A DNA stretch of 5,044 nt from Pseudobdellovibrionaceae bacterium (GTDB lineage: Bacteria > Bdellovibrionota > Bdellovibrionia > Bdellovibrionales > JAMPXM01), in the NCBI GenBank assembly GCA_016791465.1, contig JAEUWE010000440.1:1-5044 (forward strand), read 5' to 3'. The notes under the pieces are model-generated. The model did not search any database and was not told where the DNA came from. It saw nothing but the letters and a program-made list of their open reading frames with translations. Both the position numbers and the translations under genes were made by a program. This document shows positions 1 to 5,044 of this stretch, in pieces. Numbering within the stretch: the stretch's first letter is position 1; each line of letters begins with the position of its first letter.

Positions 1-875
1 CTTTCTTTGATGACACTGGCCAGTAGCACTTGAATGGATGATGTCGAGAATTTGGGTTCCAGAAGAACTGCGGTGAGAATCGAGAGGCGGTTCAGCAGCG
101 CGCGCATTCTTTCCAGGTGGTAGACCAAGTCGATACTGACTCCGTGCTCATCCATATGCTGATAGACATCGTCGATTGCGCCGAGACTGGCTTGAATATT
201 CGATGCAATGGCAGTGGGCTCTGCACCACTGAGAACTGAGAGGTGAAGTCGGAAGAACGGAGTTTCTGAAACCGGAGTTTTATTCATCCGGTTGCGAATA
301 TCGGCGTGACCGCCAAGTGCTGCAATCTGCAGCGCCAGCGCCAGCCGTGCTTCTTCAAGATCAGAGACCCAGCGGCTAGCAGACTGTTCGTCGTGAAAAA
401 ACTCAATCACCTGTTCGAGAAGTGCGCCATCGGTTTTGAGAATGGCTTCGGCGTCGCGTTCTTTCGAGAATGTGGAGAAAAAGAAAACCTCAAGATTCTG
501 ATCGTTCGGAGCGAGCGGTAAAAAACGCCGACCGATTCGTCCGATCATTTCAGAGAAAAGCCCTGACTCGTGATGAAGGCCAGCTTGCACGAGAAGGTCA
601 AAGACCTGAGTCTCGGCGGCAATAGAGCGAAGTGTGGCGATGACCGGCCCTTTCCACTCAGGGTTACGATTGAGGACGTGAAGAAGCCACTTGATGCGCA
701 GAGCTTGCGGATAACCAGTTGAGAAATCCAGTTCGGTCTGAAGCTTCAATGGGGATTCTGAAAACACCCAATGGAGAATGCTTGAGAGCCACTCGAGTCG
801 GCGAAAGAGGGGAGCCGTCCGCTGAGGTGCGCGACTGAGTATTGAATCCAGATCGGCCCGCTGTGTCCTCGGCAT
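1..875 (-). CDS. COG4389 / 'site-specific recombinase' (Gcr) family protein, N-terminal part only
   Basis: The reading frame is open from an ATG at 875-873 to the left edge, giving 291 residues with no stop; the 3' part lies outside the window. The protein begins MPRTQRADLDSILSRAP. Family-typical stretches are LLHVLNRNPEWK (about 64-75), TLRSIAAETQVFDLL (81-95), the GLF...RIGRRFLPLAP region (105-122), and best of all DEHGVSIDLVYHLERMRALL (242-261). Full-length members are roughly 650-700 residues, with a soluble N-terminal half and a multi-spanning membrane C-terminal half. Only the soluble half is visible and it shows no clear membrane segment. The family name comes from the gonococcal gcr report; I see no tyrosine or serine recombinase catalytic motif, and the true role is not known to me. 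The start lies 5 bases after the FecR/AgmX stop, with GGAG at 884-887, so it is probably translated from the same message. Family assignment is by recalled motif similarity. Confidence 0.82.
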   Translation of the reverse strand, partial: MPRTQRADLDSILSRAPQRTAPLFRRLEWLSSILHWVFSESPLKLQTELDFSTGYPQALRIKWLLHVLNRNPEWKGPVIATLRSIAAETQVFDLLVQAGLHHESGLFSEMIGRIGRRFLPLAPNDQNLEVFFFSTFSKERDAEAILKTDGALLEQVIEFFHDEQSASRWVSDLEEARLALALQIAALGGHADIRNRMNKTPVSETPFFRLHLSVLSGAEPTAIASNIQASLGAIDDVYQHMDEHGVSIDLVYHLERMRALLNRLSILTAVLLEPKFSTSSIQVLLASVIKE

Positions 876-880
876 GAAAA

Positions 881-1846
881 TTACTCCAGCAAAATAGGAA
901 ATTCAGAAACGGGGATCGTCGCACCTTGAAAGGAGTTAAACGTGATTCTCTCGAGCGCCTCAGTAACGCAAAGATCAAAGGTCTTATCGTTAAACGGTGA
1001 GCTGATAACTTTTGATTCTGTCACATTGCCGGCTGGTTTAATCTTAAACGAGACTTTGATTTCGCCCTTTGGCAGCGCGGTCATGGCTTGGCCGGCCTCC
1101 GACTTCCGATTCACCATGCCGACGAAGCACTTTTGAAAGCCACCCGCTTGCGCTTTGACCTGCGAGCGAATGTCGTCGTTGGTCAGCGTCGAAAACAACT
1201 GCGTTTCTGAGGCGTCGTCTTTTCTGGGGCGATCAACTTTTTCTTTCTCGCGAGCATCGGGTTCAATGTCGGTGACAGGCGGCGAACTGAGTTCGCTCTC
1301 TTTTTCAATCCGCAGCTCCTCTTCGGCGCCAAGCCCCGGATCGGGAAGACCGTCTCCGACTTGAATCAACGGTACCGTGCGTGGAATTTGGCCCTGGCTG
1401 TAATCGAGCGCCATTCCATCTTTGAGAAGTACAAACGCACTGTTGGTTCCCGGGTTTAAAATCGTGACTTCGCCAGAGAGGATCGTCGCCTGAATAGAAT
1501 CGGGTCGTGACGGTTCCACTTCGGCGATCAGACGCGTGTTCTCTAAGAGCCTCAGTGTTGGGCCTGGGCGAAACTCAATAACGACAGCGGATGCCGCGCG
1601 CGATTGAATCAAGGCCTCGGCATTGAAGGGCCCCGGGCTGAGTGGTAACTCAACCGCTCCAGATTGACGAGGTGGACGCAGAGTTGCTGATCCTTCAACA
1701 GAGAGAATTTCGCCAACGACTGGGGTTGTCTGACGGATATCGGCCTTTTCGCTGTCGTTATAAACAAACATTCTCGCGACCGCGAGGGCTGCGAGAAGAG
1801 ACACGCCAAACGCAATAACTTGGTTGCGCTTGATTGGAATGGCCAT
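881..1846 (-). CDS. Membrane-anchored FecR-like / AgmX-PglI C-terminal domain protein
   Basis: This is a 321-residue protein. An N-terminal hydrophobic segment (about 10-28, preceded by K6 and R7) is probably an uncleaved signal anchor, placing the rest in the periplasm. Residues about 43-147 resemble a FecR domain: VGEILSVEGSATLRPP, then IQSRAASAVVIEF, LRLLENTRL and ILSGEVTIL, in the usual order of beta strands. Residues about 165-220 are a charged, probably disordered linker. Residues about 221-320 match the AgmX/PglI C-terminal domain, a TonB-C-like fold: FQKCF, then GEIKVSFKIKPAGNVTESKV, then FDLCVTEALERITF. C240 and C293 are the usual cysteine pair of that domain and could form a disulfide. 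The exact function is unknown. FecR-like domains are often found in envelope signalling or peptidoglycan-associated proteins, and AgmX is a myxobacterial gliding protein, but neither role can be transferred. It starts 8 bases after the secG stop with only a weak purine-rich GAAAAGAAG upstream. I am confident in the gene and moderately confident in the domains. Confidence 0.85.
   Translation of the reverse strand: MAIPIKRNQVIAFGVSLLAALAVARMFVYNDSEKADIRQTTPVVGEILSVEGSATLRPPRQSGAVELPLSPGPFNAEALIQSRAASAVVIEFRPGPTLRLLENTRLIAEVEPSRPDSIQATILSGEVTILNPGTNSAFVLLKDGMALDYSQGQIPRTVPLIQVGDGLPDPGLGAEEELRIEKESELSSPPVTDIEPDAREKEKVDRPRKDDASETQLFSTLTNDDIRSQVKAQAGGFQKCFVGMVNRKSEAGQAMTALPKGEIKVSFKIKPAGNVTESKVISSPFNDKTFDLCVTEALERITFNSFQGATIPVSEFPILLE
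884..887 (-). promoter_or_regulatory. Shine-Dalgarno for the COG4389 gene
   Basis: On the minus strand GGAG sits in the last codons of the upstream gene (CTGGAGTAA) and is 8 bases from the ATG at 875. It supports that start and suggests translational coupling. Confidence 0.7.
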
Positions 1847-1855
1847 GATTGGAAT
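1831..1855 (-). repeat. 15-base imperfect tandem duplication across a start codon
   Basis: TGATTGGAAT occurs at 1831-1840 and again, identically, at 1846-1855. On the coding (minus) strand the units read ATTCCAATCATGGCC and ATTCCAATCAAGCGC, matching at 12 of 15 bases. The first unit contains the FecR/AgmX start codon and the second encodes its residues 3-7. This may be an old short tandem duplication, or chance. Confidence 0.6.
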
Positions 1856-2244
1856 TACTTCTTTTCGCTGGGCGCGGGCGCTGTTGTCTCCGCAGACTTG
1901 GCGGGCTGTTGCTCAGAAGTCGCCGGTGCCGTAGGGGCCGTCGTCTGGGCAGGAGCTGGTGCCGCCGGCAGAGCAGCAGCGGAAGAATCGAAGACCGAGC
2001 CAGTGTTCTGTTTCGCCAAAAGAGCAAGCAGAAGGCAGCAAACTCCGAAAACAATCGCGGCTCCGCGAGTGAGTTTCTGAAGAAGCGTCGTTGCGCCCGT
2101 TGCGCCGAGAACAGTATTGGAACCGCCGCCACCAAACATCGCGCCAGCACCGCTGGATTTTGGATCTTGCAAGAGAACCAAGGCAATGAGGAGGAGGCAG
2201 GCAACGATGTGAATGATCGAAATAAATGTCAGCATGGAGATCAT
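1855..2244 (-). CDS. secG: SecG, preprotein translocase subunit
   Basis: SecG is the small inner-membrane partner of SecYE that helps protein export driven by SecA. The 129 residues show two membrane helices (about 5-25 and 61-78). The conserved loop between them reads LLQDPKSSGAGAMFGGGG (24-41), followed by SNTVLGATGATTLLQKLTRG (42-61), the classic SecG signature of a glutamine after helix 1, a glycine-rich turn and a basic residue before helix 2. Residues 87-129 are an Ala/Pro/Thr-rich tail, presumably disordered, which makes the protein somewhat longer than the usual 75-110 residues. The ATG at 2244 is used here; an in-frame ATG at 2235 (M4) would also keep helix 1, and neither has a recognisable Shine-Dalgarno. 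It lies 33 bases downstream of the response regulator and 8 bases upstream of the FecR/AgmX gene, so it is probably in one transcript with both. Confidence 0.95.
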   Translation of the reverse strand: MISMLTFISIIHIVACLLLIALVLLQDPKSSGAGAMFGGGGSNTVLGATGATTLLQKLTRGAAIVFGVCCLLLALLAKQNTGSVFDSSAAALPAAPAPAQTTAPTAPATSEQQPAKSAETTAPAPSEKK

Positions 2245-2246
2245 TT

Positions 2247-2273
2247 ATAGACGGGCAAAAGCGCGCGGTCTAT
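2247..2273 (-). repeat. Short inverted repeat between the response regulator gene and secG
   Basis: On the minus strand ATAGAC (2273-2268) and GTCTAT (2252-2247) form perfect 6-base arms around a 15-base, GC-rich spacer. The inner bases could add a C-G/G-C pair around a TTTT loop. The right arm ends two bases before the secG ATG, where a ribosome binding site would be expected. There is no T-run after it, so it is not an intrinsic terminator. It could affect secG initiation, or be chance. Confidence 0.35.
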
Positions 2274-2277
2274 CGAA

Positions 2278-3240
2278 TTATGCGGCGCTTCCAGCTGCGA
2301 TTTTCTCATTCAGGCCACGAACGATCGAATTTGCAGCAACATGGGCCGCGAGCTGAGCAAATCGGATCTCAAAATCGGAGAGTGTGGTCTTTGATTCCGG
2401 TAGCCGAGCTGAAAGAACACCCCAGGTCTGTCCTCCGAAGCGAATTGGGCAAACGATCATGGCGTTGAATTGGATCGACTTGGTTTGAGTGGCGACGGCG
2501 GCCATGGTGGGGTCGTTTTTGAGGTTGTCGAGGGCCAGAGTTTTCTCACTTCGAAGCACAAAAATGATCTCGGGATACTTATTGAGATCGAGTTTTAATC
2601 CGTCGATATCGCGCTTGTCGCTTGAGCCGCGCACGAGGGCCTGTTCATTTGTGAGGCTTGCCTCCACGATGGAGACACGAACTGCTCCGACGGCGAGACT
2701 GAGCATACCGGTGAGGCGATACAGGGTCTCGGGGAGCGGATGCAGTTTGAGGCCTTCGCGAAGGAGGAGTTCGGTGAGATGCATGAAGTGGATGGCTGTG
2801 CCAGAGGCGGATGTATCACCGGCTTTCGCTTCAGAGATCTGTCGCTTCGGCTGCATGTGCAGAACGAGTCGGCCGACCAGGTCTTCGACTTTGACGGGTT
2901 TTACGAGGTAGTCGGTGGCGCCGTGTTTTAAACTCTCTTTGACGTTGGCGACGGTGTTATGGGCCGACATCATAAAGACACGAATCTTGTCGTCGCCGAG
3001 GAGATCTTGGGCCTTCAGTTCTTTGAGAAGACTTGGACCATTGAGATCGGCCACCAGAAGATCGTAGAGAACGAAGTGCGGTTTCCATTGCGTGCAGATT
3101 GCTAGCGCCTCAGCGCCCGTTGTCGCCGACTTCACAATGAATCCGTTTTCCTGAAGCGACGCGACGAGTTTATCAGAGATAAACGCGTTCTCGTCCGCGA
3201 TCAGGATTCGGGTGTTCGAAGGATGCAGTCGTTGACTCAA
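2278..3240 (-). CDS. Response regulator: receiver domain plus GAF domain, no DNA-binding output
   Basis: This is a 320-residue cytoplasmic signalling protein. Residues about 10-130 form a complete receiver domain: ILIADEN with acidic D16/E17 for Mg binding, phospho-acceptor D60 in FVLYDLL, S92 in the FMMSAHN strand, and K114-P115 in TDYLVKP. All switch residues are present, so phosphorylation by a partner histidine kinase is likely; no kinase gene is in the window. After a linker, residues about 165-310 read as a GAF domain: YPEIIFVLRSEKTLALDNLKNDP, then IVCPIRFGGQTWGVLSARL, then a final amphipathic helix. The GAF ligand is unknown. There is no helix-turn-helix, GGDEF, EAL or HATPase region, so output is probably by protein-protein contact or through the GAF domain. 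The start is TTG, chosen because GAGGAG lies 6 bases upstream and the receiver begins right after. It appears to head the leftward group containing secG. 'Domain fusion of unknown target' is as far as I can go. Confidence 0.92.
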   Translation of the reverse strand: MSQRLHPSNTRILIADENAFISDKLVASLQENGFIVKSATTGAEALAICTQWKPHFVLYDLLVADLNGPSLLKELKAQDLLGDDKIRVFMMSAHNTVANVKESLKHGATDYLVKPVKVEDLVGRLVLHMQPKRQISEAKAGDTSASGTAIHFMHLTELLLREGLKLHPLPETLYRLTGMLSLAVGAVRVSIVEASLTNEQALVRGSSDKRDIDGLKLDLNKYPEIIFVLRSEKTLALDNLKNDPTMAAVATQTKSIQFNAMIVCPIRFGGQTWGVLSARLPESKTTLSDFEIRFAQLAAHVAANSIVRGLNEKIAAGSAA

Positions 3241-3246
3241 AAAACA

Positions 3247-3252
3247 CTCCTC
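3247..3252 (-). promoter_or_regulatory. Shine-Dalgarno deciding the TTG start of the response regulator
   Basis: GAGGAG on the minus strand is 6 bases from TTG (3240-3238). It is the best ribosome binding site in the window and fixes this non-ATG start; no in-frame ATG or GTG start lies close by. Confidence 0.8.
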
Positions 3253-3339
3253 AATGAACGGGAATCAGATAACTCACAGCCCCGTATCTGCTTCATCGGG
3301 AGAAAAAGACCAGCACCGGAGTCGTAATGCAGCGCATCG

Positions 3340-3351
3340 CGACTCGAGTCG
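3340..3351. repeat. Perfect 12-base palindrome CGACTCGAGTCG
   Basis: CGACTCGAGTCG equals its own reverse complement; the flanking bases (G3339, A3352) do not extend it. Its position in the divergent spacer, 28 bases before the preferred tmk start, makes it a candidate operator for a dimeric regulator. By chance a 12-base palindrome in a 139-base stretch is expected about 3 percent of the time. Confidence 0.45.
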
Positions 3352-3379
3352 AGGGGGGAATCCTGCGAAAACACCGGCA

Positions 3380-4027
3380 ATGCCATTTATCTCATTTGAA
3401 GGCCTCGACGGGTCCGGAAAAAGCACGCTGATCAAGAACTTAAAGGCGCACCTCGAAGGTGCGGGCCTGAAGGTCGTCGTCACGCGTGAGCCTGGTGGGA
3501 CGCCGCTTGCTGAAGATCTTCGAGGTTTGATTCTTCGCACGGAGCACGAAGCGCCGGTCGCAGCGACCGAAATCCTGCTCTACGAGGCCAGCCGTGCGCA
3601 GCACGTGGCCAAAGTGATTCAGCCCGCTCTTCGCGAAGGTCGATGGGTACTCTGCGATCGCTTCAGTGAATCGACAGTGGCCTTTCAATGTTTTGCACGA
3701 GGTGTGAATCGTCCTGAGGTCGAGTGGCTCAATCGCTTTGCTGAGCAGGGCACGCGGCCTGAGGCTGTGGTGTTACTGGATCTTTCTGTCGAGGCGAGTC
3801 GTCTCAGGCAAACTGGGCGGCAAGATCAAGGTGGGCAGTCGCGCGATCGCATTGAGAACGAAGCCGATGAGTTTCACAACCGCGTTCGCAATGGATTTTT
3901 GGCGCAAGCGAAGGCCGAACCTGAGCGATGGATCGTACTTGATGCCGAGCTTTCTCAAGACCAGCTTCTGCAGGTGCTGCTTGCTGCTCTCAAGAAGCGT
4001 TTTGCGCACGAGGGGTTTCCAGGATGA
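3380..4027 (+). CDS. tmk: Thymidylate kinase (dTMP kinase)
   Basis: Tmk phosphorylates dTMP to dTDP with ATP in the cytoplasm, an essential step toward dTTP. Numbered from M1 at 3380, the 215 residues show the P-loop GLDGSGKST (8-16), the TMP-binding TREPGGTPLAEDLR (35-48), the DRF(SES) motif at 93-95 in place of the commoner DRY, then STVAFQ (98-103), VLLDLS strand (131-136) and RDRIENEADEFHNRV (155-169), the LID/adenine-side region with arginines typical of bacterial Tmk. Length fits the usual 205-215 residues. The frame stays open upstream to an ATG at 3254 (257 residues), but those 42 extra residues are polar, precede the normal MPFISFEG start and resemble nothing I recognise, so I prefer 3380. 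Neither start has a good Shine-Dalgarno; GAGGGGGGAA (3351-3360) is about 20 bases away. The stop overlaps the holB start, as in many tmk-holB operons. Identity is firm, the start is less so. Confidence 0.95.
   Translation: MPFISFEGLDGSGKSTLIKNLKAHLEGAGLKVVVTREPGGTPLAEDLRGLILRTEHEAPVAATEILLYEASRAQHVAKVIQPALREGRWVLCDRFSESTVAFQCFARGVNRPEVEWLNRFAEQGTRPEAVVLLDLSVEASRLRQTGRQDQGGQSRDRIENEADEFHNRVRNGFLAQAKAEPERWIVLDAELSQDQLLQVLLAALKKRFAHEGFPG
4011..4015 (+). promoter_or_regulatory. Shine-Dalgarno for holB
   Basis: AGGGG lies within the end of tmk, 8 bases before the ATG at 4024, supporting that start and translational coupling with tmk. Confidence 0.6.
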
Positions 4028-4971
4028 GCGGCGTGATCGGTCATCTGAAAACGAGGCAAGAGCTCGAAGCGCGGAGGGCGCGTCTGCCCTCATCGCTGAT
4101 TTTTGCAGGGCCCGATGGCATTGGGAAAAAACGCGTGGCTTTGGAGTTTGCAAGACTTCTGACTGGAGAAACGCGTGCGATCGATTGCACGCAGCCGGTA
4201 TCGCAAACGGATCAGATCTACTTTATTTCTCCGGACGGCTCGCAGATCAAAATTGAACAGGTGCGCGATCTGATTCAGTTCATGAGCCTTGCGCGCGAGG
4301 GGCGTCCGCTTGTTGTGATTTTTGACGACGCTCATCTTCTCAATCCGCAGGCTGGAAACGCGCTTCTCAAATCAATTGAAGAGCCTCCGCTGGGTGTGCA
4401 GTTTCTCTTTGTTTCGCCGTCGAGCTCGCTTTTGCTTTCAACGATTCGTTCGCGCTCACAGGTCGTACGCTTTTCGCCTCTGACCGATAAAGAAGTTGCA
4501 GCGGTGCTTGCCGATCAGTCGGTACCGGAGTGGGTGCTTGAGGCGGCGGCGGGGTCTCCGGGCCGCGCGTTGGAGCTTTTAAAATCGGGAGAGTCGGCGA
4601 CCGATGTGTTTCCAGTTGTCGATTCGCTACTCGCCGCTTGTGCGCCGCGAGCCGGTGGTCCAAGCTCTCGCGCCAAGGCGCTTTCGGAACTTCGCGACGT
4701 CGCAAAAGAGCGCGACGCCCAGGAGATTGCGATTCGTTTTCTCGTTCGTCGGGTGGGGCAGGTGTGGCGGGCGAGAGCAGTGGCGGACCGTGGTGGTGCC
4801 TCGGCACTGCCAAAGACATTGGGCTGGCTGACAGAGCTTTCGTTTGAGCAGCTTGAAGATCTGACCGATGCCAGTCTTGAACTTGAAGCCGATTTAAAGC
4901 GAAACGCGGACCGACAACTTCTTTGGGAGGCGTTTTCATCTCGAATCGCCGCACGTCTTGAGTTAGTCTAA
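4024..4971 (+). CDS. holB: DNA polymerase III delta prime subunit (clamp loader)
   Basis: Delta prime is a fixed subunit of the clamp loader that places the sliding clamp on DNA for the replicative polymerase. The 315 residues begin with the usual VIGHLKTRQELE, then a Walker A-like GPDGIGKK (29-36), SQIKIEQVRDLIQFM (73-87, typical of the family), Walker B-like VVIFDDAHLLN (97-107), and NALLKSIEEPP (112-122), a DnaX/HolB hallmark. TIRSRSQVVRF (140-150) is the sensor/'SRC' region, here SRS, keeping R144, the expected arginine finger. Residues about 200-315 are the helical collar domain. Two oddities: K36 replaces the Ser/Thr that follows the P-loop lysine, so ATP binding or hydrolysis is doubtful (delta prime of E. 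coli is also inactive as an ATPase), and the region that usually carries four zinc-binding cysteines has only C55. The start overlaps the tmk stop (ATGA). It is too short and lacks the ATPase details for DnaX. Confidence is high. Confidence 0.93.
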   Translation: MSGVIGHLKTRQELEARRARLPSSLIFAGPDGIGKKRVALEFARLLTGETRAIDCTQPVSQTDQIYFISPDGSQIKIEQVRDLIQFMSLAREGRPLVVIFDDAHLLNPQAGNALLKSIEEPPLGVQFLFVSPSSSLLLSTIRSRSQVVRFSPLTDKEVAAVLADQSVPEWVLEAAAGSPGRALELLKSGESATDVFPVVDSLLAACAPRAGGPSSRAKALSELRDVAKERDAQEIAIRFLVRRVGQVWRARAVADRGGASALPKTLGWLTELSFEQLEDLTDASLELEADLKRNADRQLLWEAFSSRIAARLELV

Positions 4972-4978
4972 ATCCTAT

Positions 4979-5044
4979 ATGCCGCGATTTATCGACGTCC
5001 ATGTGCACTTGAATATGCTAAAGACCGACGCGGTCGAAGAACTC
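4979..5044 (+). CDS. TatD-family metal-dependent hydrolase, first 22 residues
   Basis: An ATG at 4979 opens a frame reading to the right edge: MPRFIDVHVHLNMLKTDAVE and on. The FIDVHVHL start, with metal-binding H8 and H10 in an HxH after a buried aspartate, is the N-terminal signature of TatD-family hydrolases (TIM-barrel, often DNase-like). The position right after holB, 7 bases beyond its stop, matches the common tmk-holB-tatD order. The frame has a stop (TAG at 4964-4966) just upstream and ATG 4979 is the first start after it; no clear Shine-Dalgarno is visible, so coupling to holB is likely. With only 22 residues, the broader amidohydrolase superfamily cannot be fully excluded. Confidence 0.75.
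   Translation, partial: MPRFIDVHVHLNMLKTDAVEEL

Larger units (their letters stand above)
3241..3379. promoter_or_regulatory. Divergent spacer between the leftward and rightward gene groups
   Basis: If tmk starts at 3380, this 139-base stretch must hold the promoters for both directions. I see no convincing -35/-10 pair on either strand. It contains the response regulator ribosome binding site (3247-3252) and a 12-base palindrome (3340-3351). It is also open in the tmk frame from an ATG at 3254, which would add 42 polar, low-complexity residues to Tmk. I call it regulatory by position only. Confidence 0.45.

Noticed and set aside
664..978. 104-codon minus-strand frame overlapping the FecR/AgmX end and the COG4389 start
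   Set aside because: It is in a different frame from both genes, and the COG4389 frame (open 875 to 1) gives clear family similarity.
1849..2250. 133-codon plus-strand open frame opposite secG
   Set aside because: It mirrors the GC-rich Ala/Pro codons of the secG tail and encodes an Arg/Cys-rich string with no domain; secG on the minus strand is certain.
2247..2273. Intrinsic terminator between the response regulator and secG
   Set aside because: The stem is only 6 perfect pairs with an interrupted interior and is followed by AAATGATC with no T-run.
3232..3260. TTGACT (3232-3237) as a -35 box for a rightward promoter
   Set aside because: No acceptable -10 hexamer occurs 16-18 bases downstream, and the box lies in the first codons of the response regulator.
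4024..4971. DnaX (gamma/tau) as the identity of the gene after tmk
   Set aside because: The length of 315 residues, the Walker A lacking Ser/Thr after lysine, and the tmk-holB-tatD order all fit delta prime better.
4367..5008. 213-codon open frame on the minus strand opposite holB
   Set aside because: Its product is low-complexity, rich in Pro, Ala, Arg and Ser, with no recognisable motif, and it lies antisense to clear holB and tatD coding. It is a shadow frame.
1..5044. Defence system, mobile element, CRISPR array or biosynthetic cluster
   Set aside because: All coding space is accounted for by housekeeping, envelope and signalling genes. No spaced direct repeats, transposase, integrase or terminal inverted repeats were seen.

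Overview
The window looks like ordinary chromosome from a Gram-negative, deltaproteobacteria-like organism. Bdellovibrionota is my best guess and Myxococcota or a relative is possible. The basis is a FecR-like/AgmX-PglI C-terminal domain protein, a SecG with a long Ala/Pro/Thr-rich tail, a COG4389-type membrane protein, and moderate GC. This is inference from protein types; no rRNA or other marker is present. I see no mobile element, CRISPR array, tRNA, rRNA or phage gene.

The layout is two divergent gene groups around a short spacer (3241-3379). Leftward on the minus strand are a receiver-GAF response regulator (2278-3240, TTG start), secG (1855-2244), a membrane-anchored FecR-like/AgmX-PglI protein (881-1846) and the first 291 codons of a COG4389 'site-specific recombinase' (Gcr) family protein that runs off the left edge (1-875). 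The gaps are 33, 8 and 5 bases, so these four are probably co-transcribed. The common thread is the cell envelope: SecG is part of the inner-membrane protein-export channel, the FecR/AgmX protein is probably periplasmic, and COG4389 proteins are membrane proteins.

Rightward on the plus strand are tmk (thymidylate kinase, 3380-4027), holB (DNA polymerase III delta prime, 4024-4971, overlapping tmk by ATGA) and the first 22 codons of a TatD-family metal hydrolase (4979 to the right edge). tmk-holB-tatD is a widespread bacterial arrangement joining dTTP supply, the clamp loader and a nuclease-type enzyme.

I did not find a convincing new biological system. Points worth a second look are the fused FecR/AgmX architecture next to secG, the receiver-GAF protein with no output domain at the head of that group, a HolB lacking its zinc cysteines and with a damaged Walker A motif, a 12-base perfect palindrome in the divergent spacer, the ambiguous tmk start, a small inverted repeat abutting the secG start that lacks a Shine-Dalgarno, and a 15-base imperfect tandem duplication across the start codon of the FecR/AgmX gene.
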